A DNA stretch of 64,000 nucleotides from Anditalea andensis (GCF_000714815.1 NZ_JMIH01000014.1:744001-808000); one strand, 5' to 3'; positions 1 to 9,234 are shown, counted from the first letter of the stretch. Notes: a model not told the origin generated them from the sequence alone. Numbers and translations are program-made.

Positions 1-1022
1 TTTAGGTCGATTGATTGGGCAGATGGAGATTTACTTGCATCCGATTTGCCTAACAATTCTATGTCTACCAGCTGGGAAGTAAGCCCTGTGACTCTACTTC
101 GTAAGTCTAAGAGTTCGTTGCTGCTCAAGGTGGTCATAGATCTGGTGGACAGTTTTTCTTCTATAGCAGATAGGGCAGAAATAGCAGCTACATACAGCAT
201 CTCTACTTCTGTATAATCTGTATAAAGCGACTCTCGGTGGGATGATATATTCTTGGACTGTTCCTCAAAATTAATTATCTGATTTTGATTGTTGAACGCT
301 AAAAAACGTTGTTCGGCATCTGCTAATTTCTCATAGGCACTTTTAGCTTCGGATTCATAGTAGTCTACCACAGAATTGGTCTGCCCTTCTCTTAACAATC
401 TATTTCTTTGTATAAACACCTCAGTCAGCAGCTCAAGCGTATGCCTGCAGATAGCAGGATCTGAGCTTTCATATGCCACTTTTATGACATCACTATCTTT
501 TATTCTACTTGGATGTATATTAGATAAGGCATTAAAGGAATAAAATGCCTCCTCTGAATTTAGAAGTTTATAGATTTCATTCCTATTATCAGCTTTATAA
601 TACGACATTACATTTCTGTAGGTAGTATTGACATCATGAGCCTGTAAGAAGACTCGTAATGCTTCCGGTAAAATCTCTCTAAGGTTTTCTAAAGAACTGG
701 CATTCAAATAGCGTACATCTTCTTTATTTAAAGTTAAATGAGTGGCCAATAGCTGAATAGCTACCTCTTCTTTGGTTTCCCTGGAATCAATTAGGGCGAT
801 CAAGTTATCAAAAGCAGTGCCTGTAGCATAATAATCCAGTTCGGCATTGCCCGTTATCGAATATCCAGAAGCTATACCCGTATATAGTGTAGTATCGGAT
901 TCATATATCCTTTTTTGCCCATGGAGCATAAAAAACAGTATAGATGTACCCAATAAAAAAGGTACAGTTATGAGCCATTTCCAATTTAATAACAGCAGAC
1001 GGCGGATTTCTTTTAGTTCCAT
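1..1022 (-). CDS. Wzz-like polysaccharide chain-length determinant, partial (C-terminus outside window)
   Basis: Reading leftward from an ATG at 1020-1022 the frame stays open to the window edge (about 340 codons), so the C-terminal end is missing. The N-terminus begins MELKEIRRLLLLNWKW followed by one hydrophobic segment (about residues 14-33), then a long polar, partly coiled-coil region rich in Glu, Leu and Ser. This is the shape of Wzz/exopolysaccharide chain-length proteins, which sit in the inner membrane with a periplasmic helical hairpin and a second C-terminal membrane helix that would lie outside the window. The ATG starts directly after the TAG of the TolC-like gene (no spacing), so the two are co-transcribed. 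The neighbouring outer-membrane and sugar-transferase genes fit polysaccharide export. The family call rests on architecture and context; no signature motif is decisive. Confidence 0.6.
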   Translation of the reverse strand, partial: MELKEIRRLLLLNWKWLITVPFLLGTSILFFMLHGQKRIYESDTTLYTGIASGYSITGNAELDYYATGTAFDNLIALIDSRETKEEVAIQLLATHLTLNKEDVRYLNASSLENLREILPEALRVFLQAHDVNTTYRNVMSYYKADNRNEIYKLLNSEEAFYSFNALSNIHPSRIKDSDVIKVAYESSDPAICRHTLELLTEVFIQRNRLLREGQTNSVVDYYESEAKSAYEKLADAEQRFLAFNNQNQIINFEEQSKNISSHRESLYTDYTEVEMLYVAAISALSAIEEKLSTRSMTTLSSNELLDLRSRVTGLTSQLVDIELLGKSDASKSPSAQSIDL

Positions 1023-1760
1023 CTATGGATTCATTAATTCTATGATATTCATTCCTACTATTTCTTCTAAAATCCTAACTGCAGTTTCATAATTTGTATA
1101 GCTGGATTCATAATCTATAGCTGCCCTGGTATATGCTTCAGTAACGACACTCATATCGGCCAGGGAAACCTGACCCTCTCGGAAGGACTTTTCAGATAAC
1201 TGTTTGTTAATGCGTGCCGACTCTCTGGCTTCGGTATGAACCTTCAGCGTGCGCCTGGCAAGTACTACGTCCTGATACATGTTTATGATAAATTGGCTGA
1301 TTTCTTCTTCTCTTGATTTCTGAATAAATTCAGCCTGTTTTAACTGAAGCTGTACACGGTTAATGCGGTTGGGGCGACTGATGATCATGTCCAAAGGAAG
1401 GGACAGACGGAAGCCTGCAGAGTATCTAGATGCCAGCCCGGTCCCTATCCCTATCTGAGACCCCTCAGAAATGGACAAAAGGCCCAGATTACCATATAAA
1501 TAATCCCCTGCAAGCGATAAATTTTTATAAATATCTTTTCGCGCTATTTGAAGGTCTTCTCCAATAATATCTCTATCTATACGAAGGGCTTCTACTGAAG
1601 CGCTTCTAGCTAGTGCAGCTTCCGTAAGTCTGGCTATGGCCACATCAGGCTGAAGAAAGAATCTTTCCGTAGCAGACAGGTCTGGTATCTGAGAAGTCTG
1701 ACCATAACTACTTCTAGCAGAGAGTAATATAACAAGTGGAATTAAATACAGGATTTTCAT
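1023..1760 (-). CDS. short TolC-family outer-membrane protein
   Basis: The product is about 245 residues. I chose the Met of MKILYLIPL at 1760 rather than an upstream start because it gives a clean signal peptide ending near SSYGQ. The mature part contains long amphipathic helices with alternating Ala, Glu, Arg and Gln, including a stretch ending ILEEIVGM that resembles the end of an OEP repeat of TolC proteins. Typical TolC proteins have two such repeats and about 430 residues; this one has room for only one, so it may form the channel as a higher oligomer or have another role. It lies between a sugar transferase and a Wzz-like protein, which suggests polysaccharide export through the outer membrane. 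Confidence in a secreted helical OEP-type protein is good, in a true efflux function only moderate. Confidence 0.6.
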   Translation of the reverse strand: MKILYLIPLVILLSARSSYGQTSQIPDLSATERFFLQPDVAIARLTEAALARSASVEALRIDRDIIGEDLQIARKDIYKNLSLAGDYLYGNLGLLSISEGSQIGIGTGLASRYSAGFRLSLPLDMIISRPNRINRVQLQLKQAEFIQKSREEEISQFIINMYQDVVLARRTLKVHTEARESARINKQLSEKSFREGQVSLADMSVVTEAYTRAAIDYESSYTNYETAVRILEEIVGMNIIELMNP

Positions 1761-1902
1761 CTGTCTATAATTGTTTTTCAATAACCGGAACTTGTCCTGT
1801 GAGGAAGGAAAGAGGATGGAATCTCGCATATTGGCCTTCCGAAAATTTTCCGGCCTATGGGGGCATCTGTCGGGGTGAAGACTTTAATCACGCTATAGAT
1901 CA

Positions 1903-3072
1903 TCAGACATTTTCTTTTTGAAATAGAGCAGGTATCGTTTTTAGAATTATATCTATATCCTTTTTGATTGAAAAATTTTCTGCATATTCTATATCCAAGG
2001 ATTTTCGTTCTTCTTCGGACATATCCCCTCCTTTTCCCCTTTTGACTACCTGCCATAAACCGGTAATGCCAGCTGGTGCTAAAAACCGGGTGGCATAGTA
2101 ATCCATCGTAAGTTTTTCAGCTTCATATAAAGGAAGCGGTCTGTTGCCTACTATGGACATATCTCCCCTCAATACATTATATAGCTGTGGAAGCTCATCA
2201 ATACTGGTATTCCTAAGGATCTTACCAATTCTGGTGATCCGGGGATCATTTGCTATTTTGATAAAAGCAGGTAAGCTCTCTGATTTTTTGATGATTTGAT
2301 ATTGCTTTTCACATATTGCCTCTCCCTTTTTATCATATAGGACATTTAGACAGGTAAGGCCAGAGGCTTTACATTCGTCACACAAAACGTTCTCAGATTG
2401 ATAAGTGTCTTTTTTGACCTCTTGATACTGATTGAGGTCTTTCATACCCGCGAGTAAATGTTCGGCATCCTGTCGCATAGACCGGAATTTCCAGAATTTA
2501 AAAATTTTGTAGTTTGTCCCTACTCTATAGGAGTAATAAAAAGCAGGACCTTTTGATTCCATTTTGACCAAAAGTGCAATCAACAAGAAGAAGGGAGATA
2601 AGACCAAAAGCCCAAGTCCCGAAAAAACAATATCAAATAGACGCTTTCCTAATGGAATGGCATATAATGGACGGATATGGGTAGGCTGCGGTGTTTGTTC
2701 AACTTTAGGGTTTACAAGATATTTTAATCTTGTAATCAATTTCTCCTTATCAGAATGGATAATAAATATATCTGAAACACCAGAATTGATGATCGTTTGC
2801 TGTATTTTAGGTGAAAGTACCCCATCAGTAAAATAAAGGATCGGACAGGTAATGCCGATGTCCCTTCTTACGGATTGAATAAGGCTCAATCCTACTGCCC
2901 CCATATTGTGAGAGAAAATGATCGCCTCAAAAGATGATTCTCCTGATGACAAATAATTTAAAAAATGAACAGCATTATCAAAGTGGATAACATCAAATTC
3001 ATCAATGTAATCTCTCTGAAAATCTAGAAATTCATTTTCATCTGGAGTAAGGTAGATAATTTTCATAAACAT
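1903..3072 (-). CDS. polyprenyl-phosphate sugar-1-phosphate transferase with N-terminal receiver-like domain
   Basis: Residues about 1-120 have an alternating strand/helix pattern like a response-regulator receiver but lack the phospho-acceptor Asp motif (IIFSHNMGAVG stands where an Asp would be). Residues about 137-389 form a bacterial sugar transferase (PF02397): a hydrophobic hairpin at about 150-170, KFRSMRQDAE (195-204), and the hallmark DELPQLYNVLRGDMS followed by VGNRP (about 292-312). Such enzymes load the first sugar phosphate on undecaprenyl phosphate at the inner membrane and start exopolysaccharide synthesis. An insertion at about 205-265 contains four cysteines (C231, C234, C241, C254), absent from simple family members, possibly a metal site. 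A second Met (residue 3) could be the start. The response regulator stop lies only 6 bases upstream, so the two genes form one unit. Confidence 0.85.
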   Translation of the reverse strand: MFMKIIYLTPDENEFLDFQRDYIDEFDVIHFDNAVHFLNYLSSGESSFEAIIFSHNMGAVGLSLIQSVRRDIGITCPILYFTDGVLSPKIQQTIINSGVSDIFIIHSDKEKLITRLKYLVNPKVEQTPQPTHIRPLYAIPLGKRLFDIVFSGLGLLVLSPFFLLIALLVKMESKGPAFYYSYRVGTNYKIFKFWKFRSMRQDAEHLLAGMKDLNQYQEVKKDTYQSENVLCDECKASGLTCLNVLYDKKGEAICEKQYQIIKKSESLPAFIKIANDPRITRIGKILRNTSIDELPQLYNVLRGDMSIVGNRPLPLYEAEKLTMDYYATRFLAPAGITGLWQVVKRGKGGDMSEEERKSLDIEYAENFSIKKDIDIILKTIPALFQKENV

Positions 3073-3078
3073 TAAAGT

Positions 3079-3456
3079 TTAGCTATTTATTCTTCGTAGA
3101 ATATTTTTTATTCGCAGATCCAGTTCCTCGGGATTGAATGGCTTGCTTACATAATCATCCGCTCCATGTTTTAGACATAGTATTTTATTACTGGTTTCAT
3201 CTTTTCCTGAAAGCATAATGAGAGGAAGATTTTTGAATAAGGTACTAGCACGCAGCTGCTTAATAAAATCTAGACCGTTCATTATTGGCATATCATAATC
3301 TGCTATGATGGCATCTATAACAAACCCTTTTTCAAGGTAATCCATACCCTCCTGTCCATTTGATGTAATGGTTACATCATATTCTTTTTTAAAATAGTGT
3401 TCTAATATTAACCTTATAGAAGGCTCATCATCAACTATTAATAATTTCTTTTTCAT
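3079..3456 (-). CDS. single-domain response regulator (CheY-like)
   Basis: The product has 125 residues and consists of one receiver domain. Visible signature residues are the acidic pair D9-D10 in LLIVDDEPS, the phospho-acceptor D53 in IIADYDMP, the Ser/Thr position in MLSGKD and the conserved K105 in VSKPF. There is no output domain. It therefore passes a phosphoryl group or binds a partner, possibly the receiver-like domain of the adjacent sugar transferase or the HPt protein upstream. No histidine kinase gene is visible in the window. It is co-directional with the sugar transferase and only 6 bases away. Confidence 0.9.
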   Translation of the reverse strand: MKKKLLIVDDEPSIRLILEHYFKKEYDVTITSNGQEGMDYLEKGFVIDAIIADYDMPIMNGLDFIKQLRASTLFKNLPLIMLSGKDETSNKILCLKHGADDYVSKPFNPEELDLRIKNILRRINS

Positions 3457-3629
3457 GGTTCAAATTAACTGAAATATGCTGACTTAATATCTATAAAATG
3501 ACATTTTTTATAAAATAATACAAAATAAATAGTTAATAAATAATGTAATCCAATAATACATACATAAAAAGCATTTAATGGCCTAACTATAAAAAAACCA
3601 CCACCAATTTGTTATATACATTTAATAAA

Positions 3630-4007
3630 TTACTGATCATTGTTTATATCCTTATGAAAGCAAGACATCACTGGATCGATTGATTCTGTGACTTTTAGGA
3701 ATAAATCTTCCAATTGATCTAAATTGGTTCTTTGTATAGCATATTCTTCTATCAGCTTCACCGCTTTATAGGCGTCTTTAGATTGGATGTTACCAAAATT
3801 TGATTTTAAATAATGAGCAGCAGATGTCACAGTATCCCAATCCTTCATCCGAATGGCCGTTGATAGCTGGTCAAGCTTATCAGGAACTGTGGTAACAAAG
3901 ATATTTTTCAATAGTAATACAAACTCCTCATCATCCTGCAAACCTCCCAGCATTGCAAAATCAAATACATTTTTATTAGCAGTTGGTAAAACATCCATAG
4001 CGAACAT
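3630..4007 (-). CDS. stand-alone HPt (histidine phosphotransfer) protein
   Basis: The 125-residue protein is mostly helical and contains the HPt signature AAHYLKSNFGNI with phosphorylatable H65, matching the AHxLKG form of the family (Ser replaces Gly after Lys). HPt proteins relay phosphate between receiver domains. It lies 173 bases upstream of the response-regulator gene on the same strand, so a phosphorelay controlling this polysaccharide locus is plausible. A start at Met4 (MDVLPT) is possible. The sequence shows the domain; the link to exopolysaccharide control is inferred from position. Confidence 0.8.
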   Translation of the reverse strand: MFAMDVLPTANKNVFDFAMLGGLQDDEEFVLLLKNIFVTTVPDKLDQLSTAIRMKDWDTVTSAAHYLKSNFGNIQSKDAYKAVKLIEEYAIQRTNLDQLEDLFLKVTESIDPVMSCFHKDINNDQ

Positions 4008-5157
4008 ATTTATGATATATAAAACAAACGATCATCACACCGTCTTTTGCGACGCAATATTAAATACTATATACAATTTAATAAAAATTTTTATTATAAA
4101 TTTTTATTATTTATACAAATAAAAAATCCAACTGGAACAAAAAATATTATATATAAAAAAATGTAATTTATATTCATTTTAAAGTTGATAAATAAATAGA
4201 CTAAAGTATAAGATAAAAAATATAATTCAGTTTTTTTATCCGTTACATGCAATAGTAGCACCATTATTTTATTGAGCAATAATAAACCCATAAAAATAAT
4301 ATTATTAATTACTGTTTCTATGCAAATACACTATGAAATCAGCCCTAAGAAGGTACAGTTTATAGCTATAAAATATTGTGAGATTTTACTTGACTTTCAG
4401 CATTAGGTTTTGGCATATCAACTTCATAGTATTAAAAAATACAACTTATTAATAAGTTGCTTATGTTCCTGCACTGCAGGGAAGAGTTTCACCGGATCTT
4501 AAAAGATATCTTCAAAGATATGGACCAATATTTAGATTAAATTTATACTCAATTGAATATAACAAAAATGGAAGGCCCCTCACATAGCATTCTTACTAAA
4601 GAGTACTTCAAATAAATATGTTTACTACTATAGCCGCTATACTATAGCCTCCTAAAAATGAAATCAAAATGGGAACGGTATGGGCATATCTGGAAATAAG
4701 AGGGGCATTTTTATTTGCACTCATAAAATATTCATCCGGAAAGGTAGATAGGATCAATAAACTATACGATACCGTAAACAAAAACAGGGAAAATAGGGTC
4801 TCCATAAAATTCTCGTTCTGAGCCAAATATACGAAACCTACCTGAGCAAAGACAGTAATCCCAAAAAAATTACTTTACAACAATCATTAAGCACAGGAAA
4901 GAAATTAAAGATTTCTTCATTTTTAAAAAAATCCATAAATAAGGAAAATATGCAGTTATAAGAGCGTATTCTAATATCCACCACAGCAATGCTCATTTTT
5001 CATCCTTAAATTTCCTAATGAAGCAAAGCACTGGCGTTCAAACCAATACTTTTTGTTAACATACCACTATTAATCATCATAATTTGCTAATAGCCAATTA
5101 ATCTTACTTACGTACAAATGAATTAGATTGCTTTCAACAATTTTTAAGGCAAACTAT
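4008..5157. other. 1.1-kb AT-rich intergenic region
   Basis: This stretch separates the leftward polysaccharide locus from the rightward phosphoesterase gene. It is very AT-rich. Apart from the weak small membrane ORF at 4608-4826 I see no gene, no clear terminator and no repeat. It must hold the divergent promoters of both gene blocks, but I could not pick a TAnnTTTG box with confidence. Confidence 0.5.
4608..4826 (-). CDS. possible small two-helix membrane protein
   Basis: This 72-codon ORF would encode a protein with two hydrophobic segments (about residues 9-28 and 49-71) joined by a polar loop. The composition looks like a genuine small membrane protein and not random AT-rich DNA, and Met8 is an alternative start. 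I do not recognise a family. It stands alone in a long intergenic region with no operon partner, and the flanking DNA shows no ribosome-binding signal, so it may be spurious or the remnant of a larger gene. Confidence 0.3.
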   Translation of the reverse strand: MAQNENFMETLFSLFLFTVSYSLLILSTFPDEYFMSANKNAPLISRYAHTVPILISFLGGYSIAAIVVNIFI

Positions 5158-6009
5158 ATGCATCAAACAAAACGTGAAGTAGACCTGATCATTATCTCAG
5201 ATCTACATTTGGGTACATACGGGTGTCATGCTGAAGAACTCCTGAGTTACCTGAAGAGTGTCCATCCTAAAAAACTAATATTAAATGGTGACATTATAGA
5301 TATCTGGCAGTTCAGTAAGAGATACTGGCCTACCAGCCATATGAAAGTAGTGAAGCATATTTTGGGGCTGATCGCCAAGGGGGTAGAAGTGGTATATATC
5401 ACGGGCAATCATGATGAGGTGTTGAGAAAATTTGTCGGATTTAAACTAGGGAGTTTCAGCATAGAAAACAAAGTAGTATTGGATCTGGACGGAAAAAGCG
5501 CATGGTGTTTTCACGGTGATGTATTTGATGTGACCATGCAACATTCCAAATGGCTGGCTAGACTAGGTTCCCAGGGCTATGATTTTTTGATTCTCTTAAA
5601 CAGGTTAATAAACTATGTTGGGAAACTGGCTGGAAAAGGACCTATATCTATGTCAAAAAAAATAAAAAACAGTGTAAAAAGTGCAGTCAGTTACATCAAC
5701 GATTTTGAAAAGACCGCTACAGATATTGCCATCTTAAATGGGTATGATTATGTGGTCTGCGGCCATATACACCAACCAGCCATAAAATCAATCAAAACCA
5801 AACTCGGAGAAACCACCTATCTCAATTCAGGTGATTGGATAGAAAATCTTACGGCTTTGGAATATCACCTGGGCGTCTGGAAACTATATAGCTACGAAAT
5901 AGACCATATAGCTACTACCCTATCTGAATCGGAGGATCCTCTCGTGGAACTTAACAAAACTGAACTTTTTAACTTAATGCAATTAGAATTTAACCAGATG
6001 AACCTATGA
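5158..6009 (+). CDS. LpxH-like metallophosphoesterase (UDP-2,3-diacylglucosamine diphosphatase family)
   Basis: The 283-residue protein shows all calcineurin-type metallophosphoesterase motifs in order: SDLHLG, NGDIIDIW, GNHDE, HGDVFD and CGHIHQP, which supply the Asp, Asn and His ligands of a two-metal site. UDP-2,3-diacylglucosamine diphosphatases of lipid A synthesis share this pattern, and Bacteroidota homologues are usually annotated so, although the substrate here is unproven. The frame is open from a TTG at 5128, but the ATG at 5158 follows an AAGG and gives the family-like N-terminus, so I prefer it. The stop overlaps the ATG of the glycosyltransferase by four bases (ATGA), so the products are probably made together and may act on the same glycolipid. 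Confidence 0.8.
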   Translation: MHQTKREVDLIIISDLHLGTYGCHAEELLSYLKSVHPKKLILNGDIIDIWQFSKRYWPTSHMKVVKHILGLIAKGVEVVYITGNHDEVLRKFVGFKLGSFSIENKVVLDLDGKSAWCFHGDVFDVTMQHSKWLARLGSQGYDFLILLNRLINYVGKLAGKGPISMSKKIKNSVKSAVSYINDFEKTATDIAILNGYDYVVCGHIHQPAIKSIKTKLGETTYLNSGDWIENLTALEYHLGVWKLYSYEIDHIATTLSESEDPLVELNKTELFNLMQLEFNQMNL

Positions 6010-7043
6010 AAATTCTGTATGCTTTCCAAGGAACCGGAAATGGCCATATCAGTAGGGCATTAGAAATTATACCGGCATTACAATCTTATGCCACTACCGA
6101 CCTGCTTATCAGTGGGACAAAATCGGATCTCAGCCTTCCACATAAAATCAAATACCGTATGGAGGGGCTAAGCTACCAATTAGGGCATAATGGGGGAATT
6201 GATTTTAAAAAAACAATACAACAGGCTTCGCTCAGCTCACTTTACCACGACATACGTAAAGTACCCATAGGCCAATATGACCTGATTATCAACGATTTTG
6301 AACCTATAACCGCATGGGCTTGCACTTTGAGAAATAAGCTCTGCATTTCTCTGAGCCATCAGTATGCGGTACTTTCACCGGAAGCTCCTCAGCCTAAACA
6401 AAAAGACCTTAAAGGGATTGTAGCGTTAAAATATTATGCTCCCAGTAAAATGGGTTTTGGTTTTCACTTCCAATCATACAACAACCAAATTCACCCACCA
6501 GTCATCAGCCGGGTAATTAGAGAAACCAATATTACCAAAGGAGATCATGTAACGGTATATCTTTCAGCATACTCTGAAGAATACCTATTAAATTTCTTTG
6601 CAGCTTACCCGCAGGTAAATTGGGAAATATTTACCAATACCTGTCCTGTGGTGCGAAAATATAAGCATATCAAGCTTTTACCCCTAGAGAGAACTTCATT
6701 TATCCAGAGCATGGGCAGTTCCTATGCAGTCCTCTGCGGCGCGGGATTTGAAACTCCCGCAGAAGCTATTTATATGGGAAAAAGATTGGCTGTGGTTCCC
6801 ACAAAGCATCAATATGAGCAATCCTGCAATGCAGCTGCCCTGAGAGGACTGGGTGTGACGGTAATCGAAACCTTAACTGCTGATGCCCATCAGGACATAC
6901 TCTCATGGCTTAACAGTCCACCGGCTCTTAAAATAAATTACCCAGAGCAGACAGATGCCTTAATTAACAAAGTGCTCACATCAGTAGAGCCAGCGATCAT
7001 GAAACCTATTCCAGCCCTATATTATAGCAGGATTAATCTTTAG
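6006..7043 (+). CDS. GT-B family glycosyltransferase (MJ1255-like)
   Basis: The 345-residue protein opens with the GT-B nucleotide-binding strand and loop MKILYAFQGTGNGHISRA, as in MJ1255/MurG-like glycosyltransferases, and has a C-terminal half with LCGAGFETPAEA and KHQYEQSCNA, where the sugar-nucleotide is normally bound. There is no membrane helix, so it is probably cytoplasmic or peripheral. It overlaps the phosphoesterase gene by four bases, implying translational coupling. The pair suggests glycolipid or envelope sugar metabolism, but donor and acceptor cannot be read from sequence. Confidence 0.7.
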   Translation: MKILYAFQGTGNGHISRALEIIPALQSYATTDLLISGTKSDLSLPHKIKYRMEGLSYQLGHNGGIDFKKTIQQASLSSLYHDIRKVPIGQYDLIINDFEPITAWACTLRNKLCISLSHQYAVLSPEAPQPKQKDLKGIVALKYYAPSKMGFGFHFQSYNNQIHPPVISRVIRETNITKGDHVTVYLSAYSEEYLLNFFAAYPQVNWEIFTNTCPVVRKYKHIKLLPLERTSFIQSMGSSYAVLCGAGFETPAEAIYMGKRLAVVPTKHQYEQSCNAAALRGLGVTVIETLTADAHQDILSWLNSPPALKINYPEQTDALINKVLTSVEPAIMKPIPALYYSRINL

Positions 7044-7216
7044 TCAATAATTAAATTTTCGAGACAATTTAAGTCACATTTTTAAAAGGGAAGTGGGATT
7101 ATCATATGTTTGAAAGTAAATTACTTCTATCCAAGTATTACCTTTTGATGCCATATGTCCCAAAATAATTATTCAATTAAAATCATTTTCCCTTTTTCAA
7201 TGTTAGTAAGTCTCAG

Positions 7217-8473
7217 ATGAACTGGGAAAGACTACAAGAAAAACTTAATATTCTAGCCGATGCAGCCAAGTACGATGTGTCCTGCTCTTCTAGCGGAAGT
7301 AACCGTATCAATGATAATAAAGGATTGGGCGATAGCACCGGTATGGGGATATGCCATACCTATACAGAAGACGGCAGATGCGTATCCCTCTTAAAAATCC
7401 TTCTTACCAACCATTGTATCTTTGATTGTTTGTATTGTGTATCCCGCAAAAGCAATGATATAAAAAGAGCCGCTTTTACGGTAGAAGAAGTGGTAGAACT
7501 GACCATTAATTTTTATAGGAGAAATTATATTGAGGGTTTGTTCCTATCGTCTGGCATATTTAAAAACTCGGATTATACCATGGAGCGATTGGTAAGGGTA
7601 GCCAAAAAACTTCGTGAGGAGCATAAGTTTAATGGGTACATACATCTTAAAACCATACCAGGTGCATCAGATGAGTTGATGAGAGAAGCTGGACTATATG
7701 CCGACCGACTCAGTGTAAACTTGGAGCTGCCCACCAAGTCTGGACTTAAATTATTGGCACCTGATAAAGACCATAAGGACATGTTAAAACCTATGGGTGC
7801 TATCCATCAAGATATCATTAAATATAAGGATGAGAAAAAACTGATAAAATCTACTCCAATTTTTGCTCCTGCAGGACAATCTAGTCAGATGATTATAGGT
7901 GCTACGCAAGAGCGGGATTTGGACATCATTAAAACCAGCACACACCTTTACTCTAAATTTAACCTAAAACGGGTTTATTTCTCAGGATATGTCCCTGTAC
8001 TCGAACATAAAAATTTGCCCGTGCTGGGAACTCCAGTACCCATAGTTAGGGAAAACAGGCTCTATCAGACAGACTGGCTGATGAGGTTTTATGAATTTGA
8101 TCCTTATGAAATAGTCAATGAGGTTCACCCTAACCTGGATCTGGACATTGACCCCAAGTTATCCTGGGCCCTTCGCAATCGTAACTATTTCCCTATAGAC
8201 ATTAACAGGGCAGATTATCATATGATCTTAAGGATCCCTGGAGTAGGAGTGAAATCTGCTAAAAAAATTATAGCTGCCCGAAAATTCGGTTCTCTCAATG
8301 TAGAAAAACTTAAAAAACTGGGTATAGCCATGAACCGTGCACAACACTTTATTACCTGCAATGGCCACCTGCTAGCAACGGATATAGATAGTCTACGCTT
8401 AAAAAATTTAATTCTTAACGCGGGAAGCAGTAAGTTCAAAGCAAATTTTTCCCCCCAACTTTCCCTGTTCTGA
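7217..8473 (+). CDS. radical SAM protein, putative DNA modification/repair (TIGR03916 type)
   Basis: The 418-residue protein carries a radical-SAM cluster motif of the CxxxCxxC form, C67-C71-C74 in NHCIFDCLYC, followed by a TIM-barrel-like region. Near the C-terminus (about residues 325-370) there is a helix-hairpin-helix, ILRIPGVGVKSAKKI, which points to nucleic-acid binding. This combination matches the family annotated as putative DNA modification/repair radical SAM proteins (TIGR03916), related in fold use to spore photoproduct lyase. Its stop overlaps the next start (TGATG), and the next gene is the partner family that normally accompanies it. The reaction is unknown. The start is an ATG; a TATGTTTG box at 7105-7112 could be a -7 element but no matching -33 element is seen. 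Confidence 0.85.
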   Translation: MNWERLQEKLNILADAAKYDVSCSSSGSNRINDNKGLGDSTGMGICHTYTEDGRCVSLLKILLTNHCIFDCLYCVSRKSNDIKRAAFTVEEVVELTINFYRRNYIEGLFLSSGIFKNSDYTMERLVRVAKKLREEHKFNGYIHLKTIPGASDELMREAGLYADRLSVNLELPTKSGLKLLAPDKDHKDMLKPMGAIHQDIIKYKDEKKLIKSTPIFAPAGQSSQMIIGATQERDLDIIKTSTHLYSKFNLKRVYFSGYVPVLEHKNLPVLGTPVPIVRENRLYQTDWLMRFYEFDPYEIVNEVHPNLDLDIDPKLSWALRNRNYFPIDINRADYHMILRIPGVGVKSAKKIIAARKFGSLNVEKLKKLGIAMNRAQHFITCNGHLLATDIDSLRLKNLILNAGSSKFKANFSPQLSLF

Positions 8474-9234
8474 TGACCTTTTTAATATACGATGGATCTT
8501 TTGAAGGATTGCTTACTGCCATATATGAAGTTTATGCATTAAAATTAGTCGATGTAAGGATCATAACAGAAAAAGAGGAATCCAGTCAATTGTTCTCTAC
8601 CGAAATGATGATCACCACCAATGACGACAAAGCAAACAAGGTAGCTAAAAAAATCACCAATATACTGGGCAGTACGGGATTCCGATCACTTTGGAAAGCT
8701 ATGCTGTCTGAGCTCCCTGGAACAGCCGATATCATCTTATCAGTAGTCAAGTACGCCATAAGTACGGGCAAGAATGTGATCAAAGATTATGGACATCCCG
8801 CTGTGTTGGCGCTTCAGGAAACCCTCAAAAAACTGGGGAGGGAGCAGCACCGGATGACGGCTTTTGTAAGATTTGAACTGGCTCAGGACGGGGTATTTTA
8901 TGCCACCATAGAACCGGATTTTGATGTGCTGCCCTTAATTTCAAATCATTTCCGTAAAAGATATGCGGATCAGAAATGGCTGATATTTGATTTAAAAAGA
9001 AATTATGGAATATTTTATGACCTCCAAAGAGTCATTACGGTAGAAGTCCATCAAACCCTGCCTGATAATAGCCCTTCCCTGATGAGGCTTGACTGGGATG
9101 AAACCGAAAAAGAATTCCAGAACCTCTGGAAAAATTATTTTAAAGCCACAAATATTGTATCCAGAAAAAACACCAAGTTACATCTCCAGCATGTGCCACG
9201 CAGATACTGGAAATATTTAATAGAAAAACAATGA
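8473..9234 (+). CDS. TIGR03915-family putative DNA repair protein
   Basis: The 253-residue protein begins MTFLIYDGSFEGLLTAIYE, typical of the SAM-associated putative DNA metabolism family (TIGR03915), and ends with HLQHVPRRYWKYLIEK, a conserved closing segment. The C-terminal half resembles the DUF4130 domain, which in other proteins is found with uracil-DNA-glycosylase-like enzymes. It starts inside the stop of the radical SAM gene (TGATG), so both are co-translated and likely work as a complex on DNA. Function is predicted only from family and pairing. Confidence 0.8.
   Translation: MTFLIYDGSFEGLLTAIYEVYALKLVDVRIITEKEESSQLFSTEMMITTNDDKANKVAKKITNILGSTGFRSLWKAMLSELPGTADIILSVVKYAISTGKNVIKDYGHPAVLALQETLKKLGREQHRMTAFVRFELAQDGVFYATIEPDFDVLPLISNHFRKRYADQKWLIFDLKRNYGIFYDLQRVITVEVHQTLPDNSPSLMRLDWDETEKEFQNLWKNYFKATNIVSRKNTKLHLQHVPRRYWKYLIEKQ

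Noticed and set aside
4094-4291. 65-codon minus-strand frame in AT-rich DNA
   Set aside because: Low-complexity Ile/Tyr/Phe-rich translation of AT-rich DNA without a plausible start or family.
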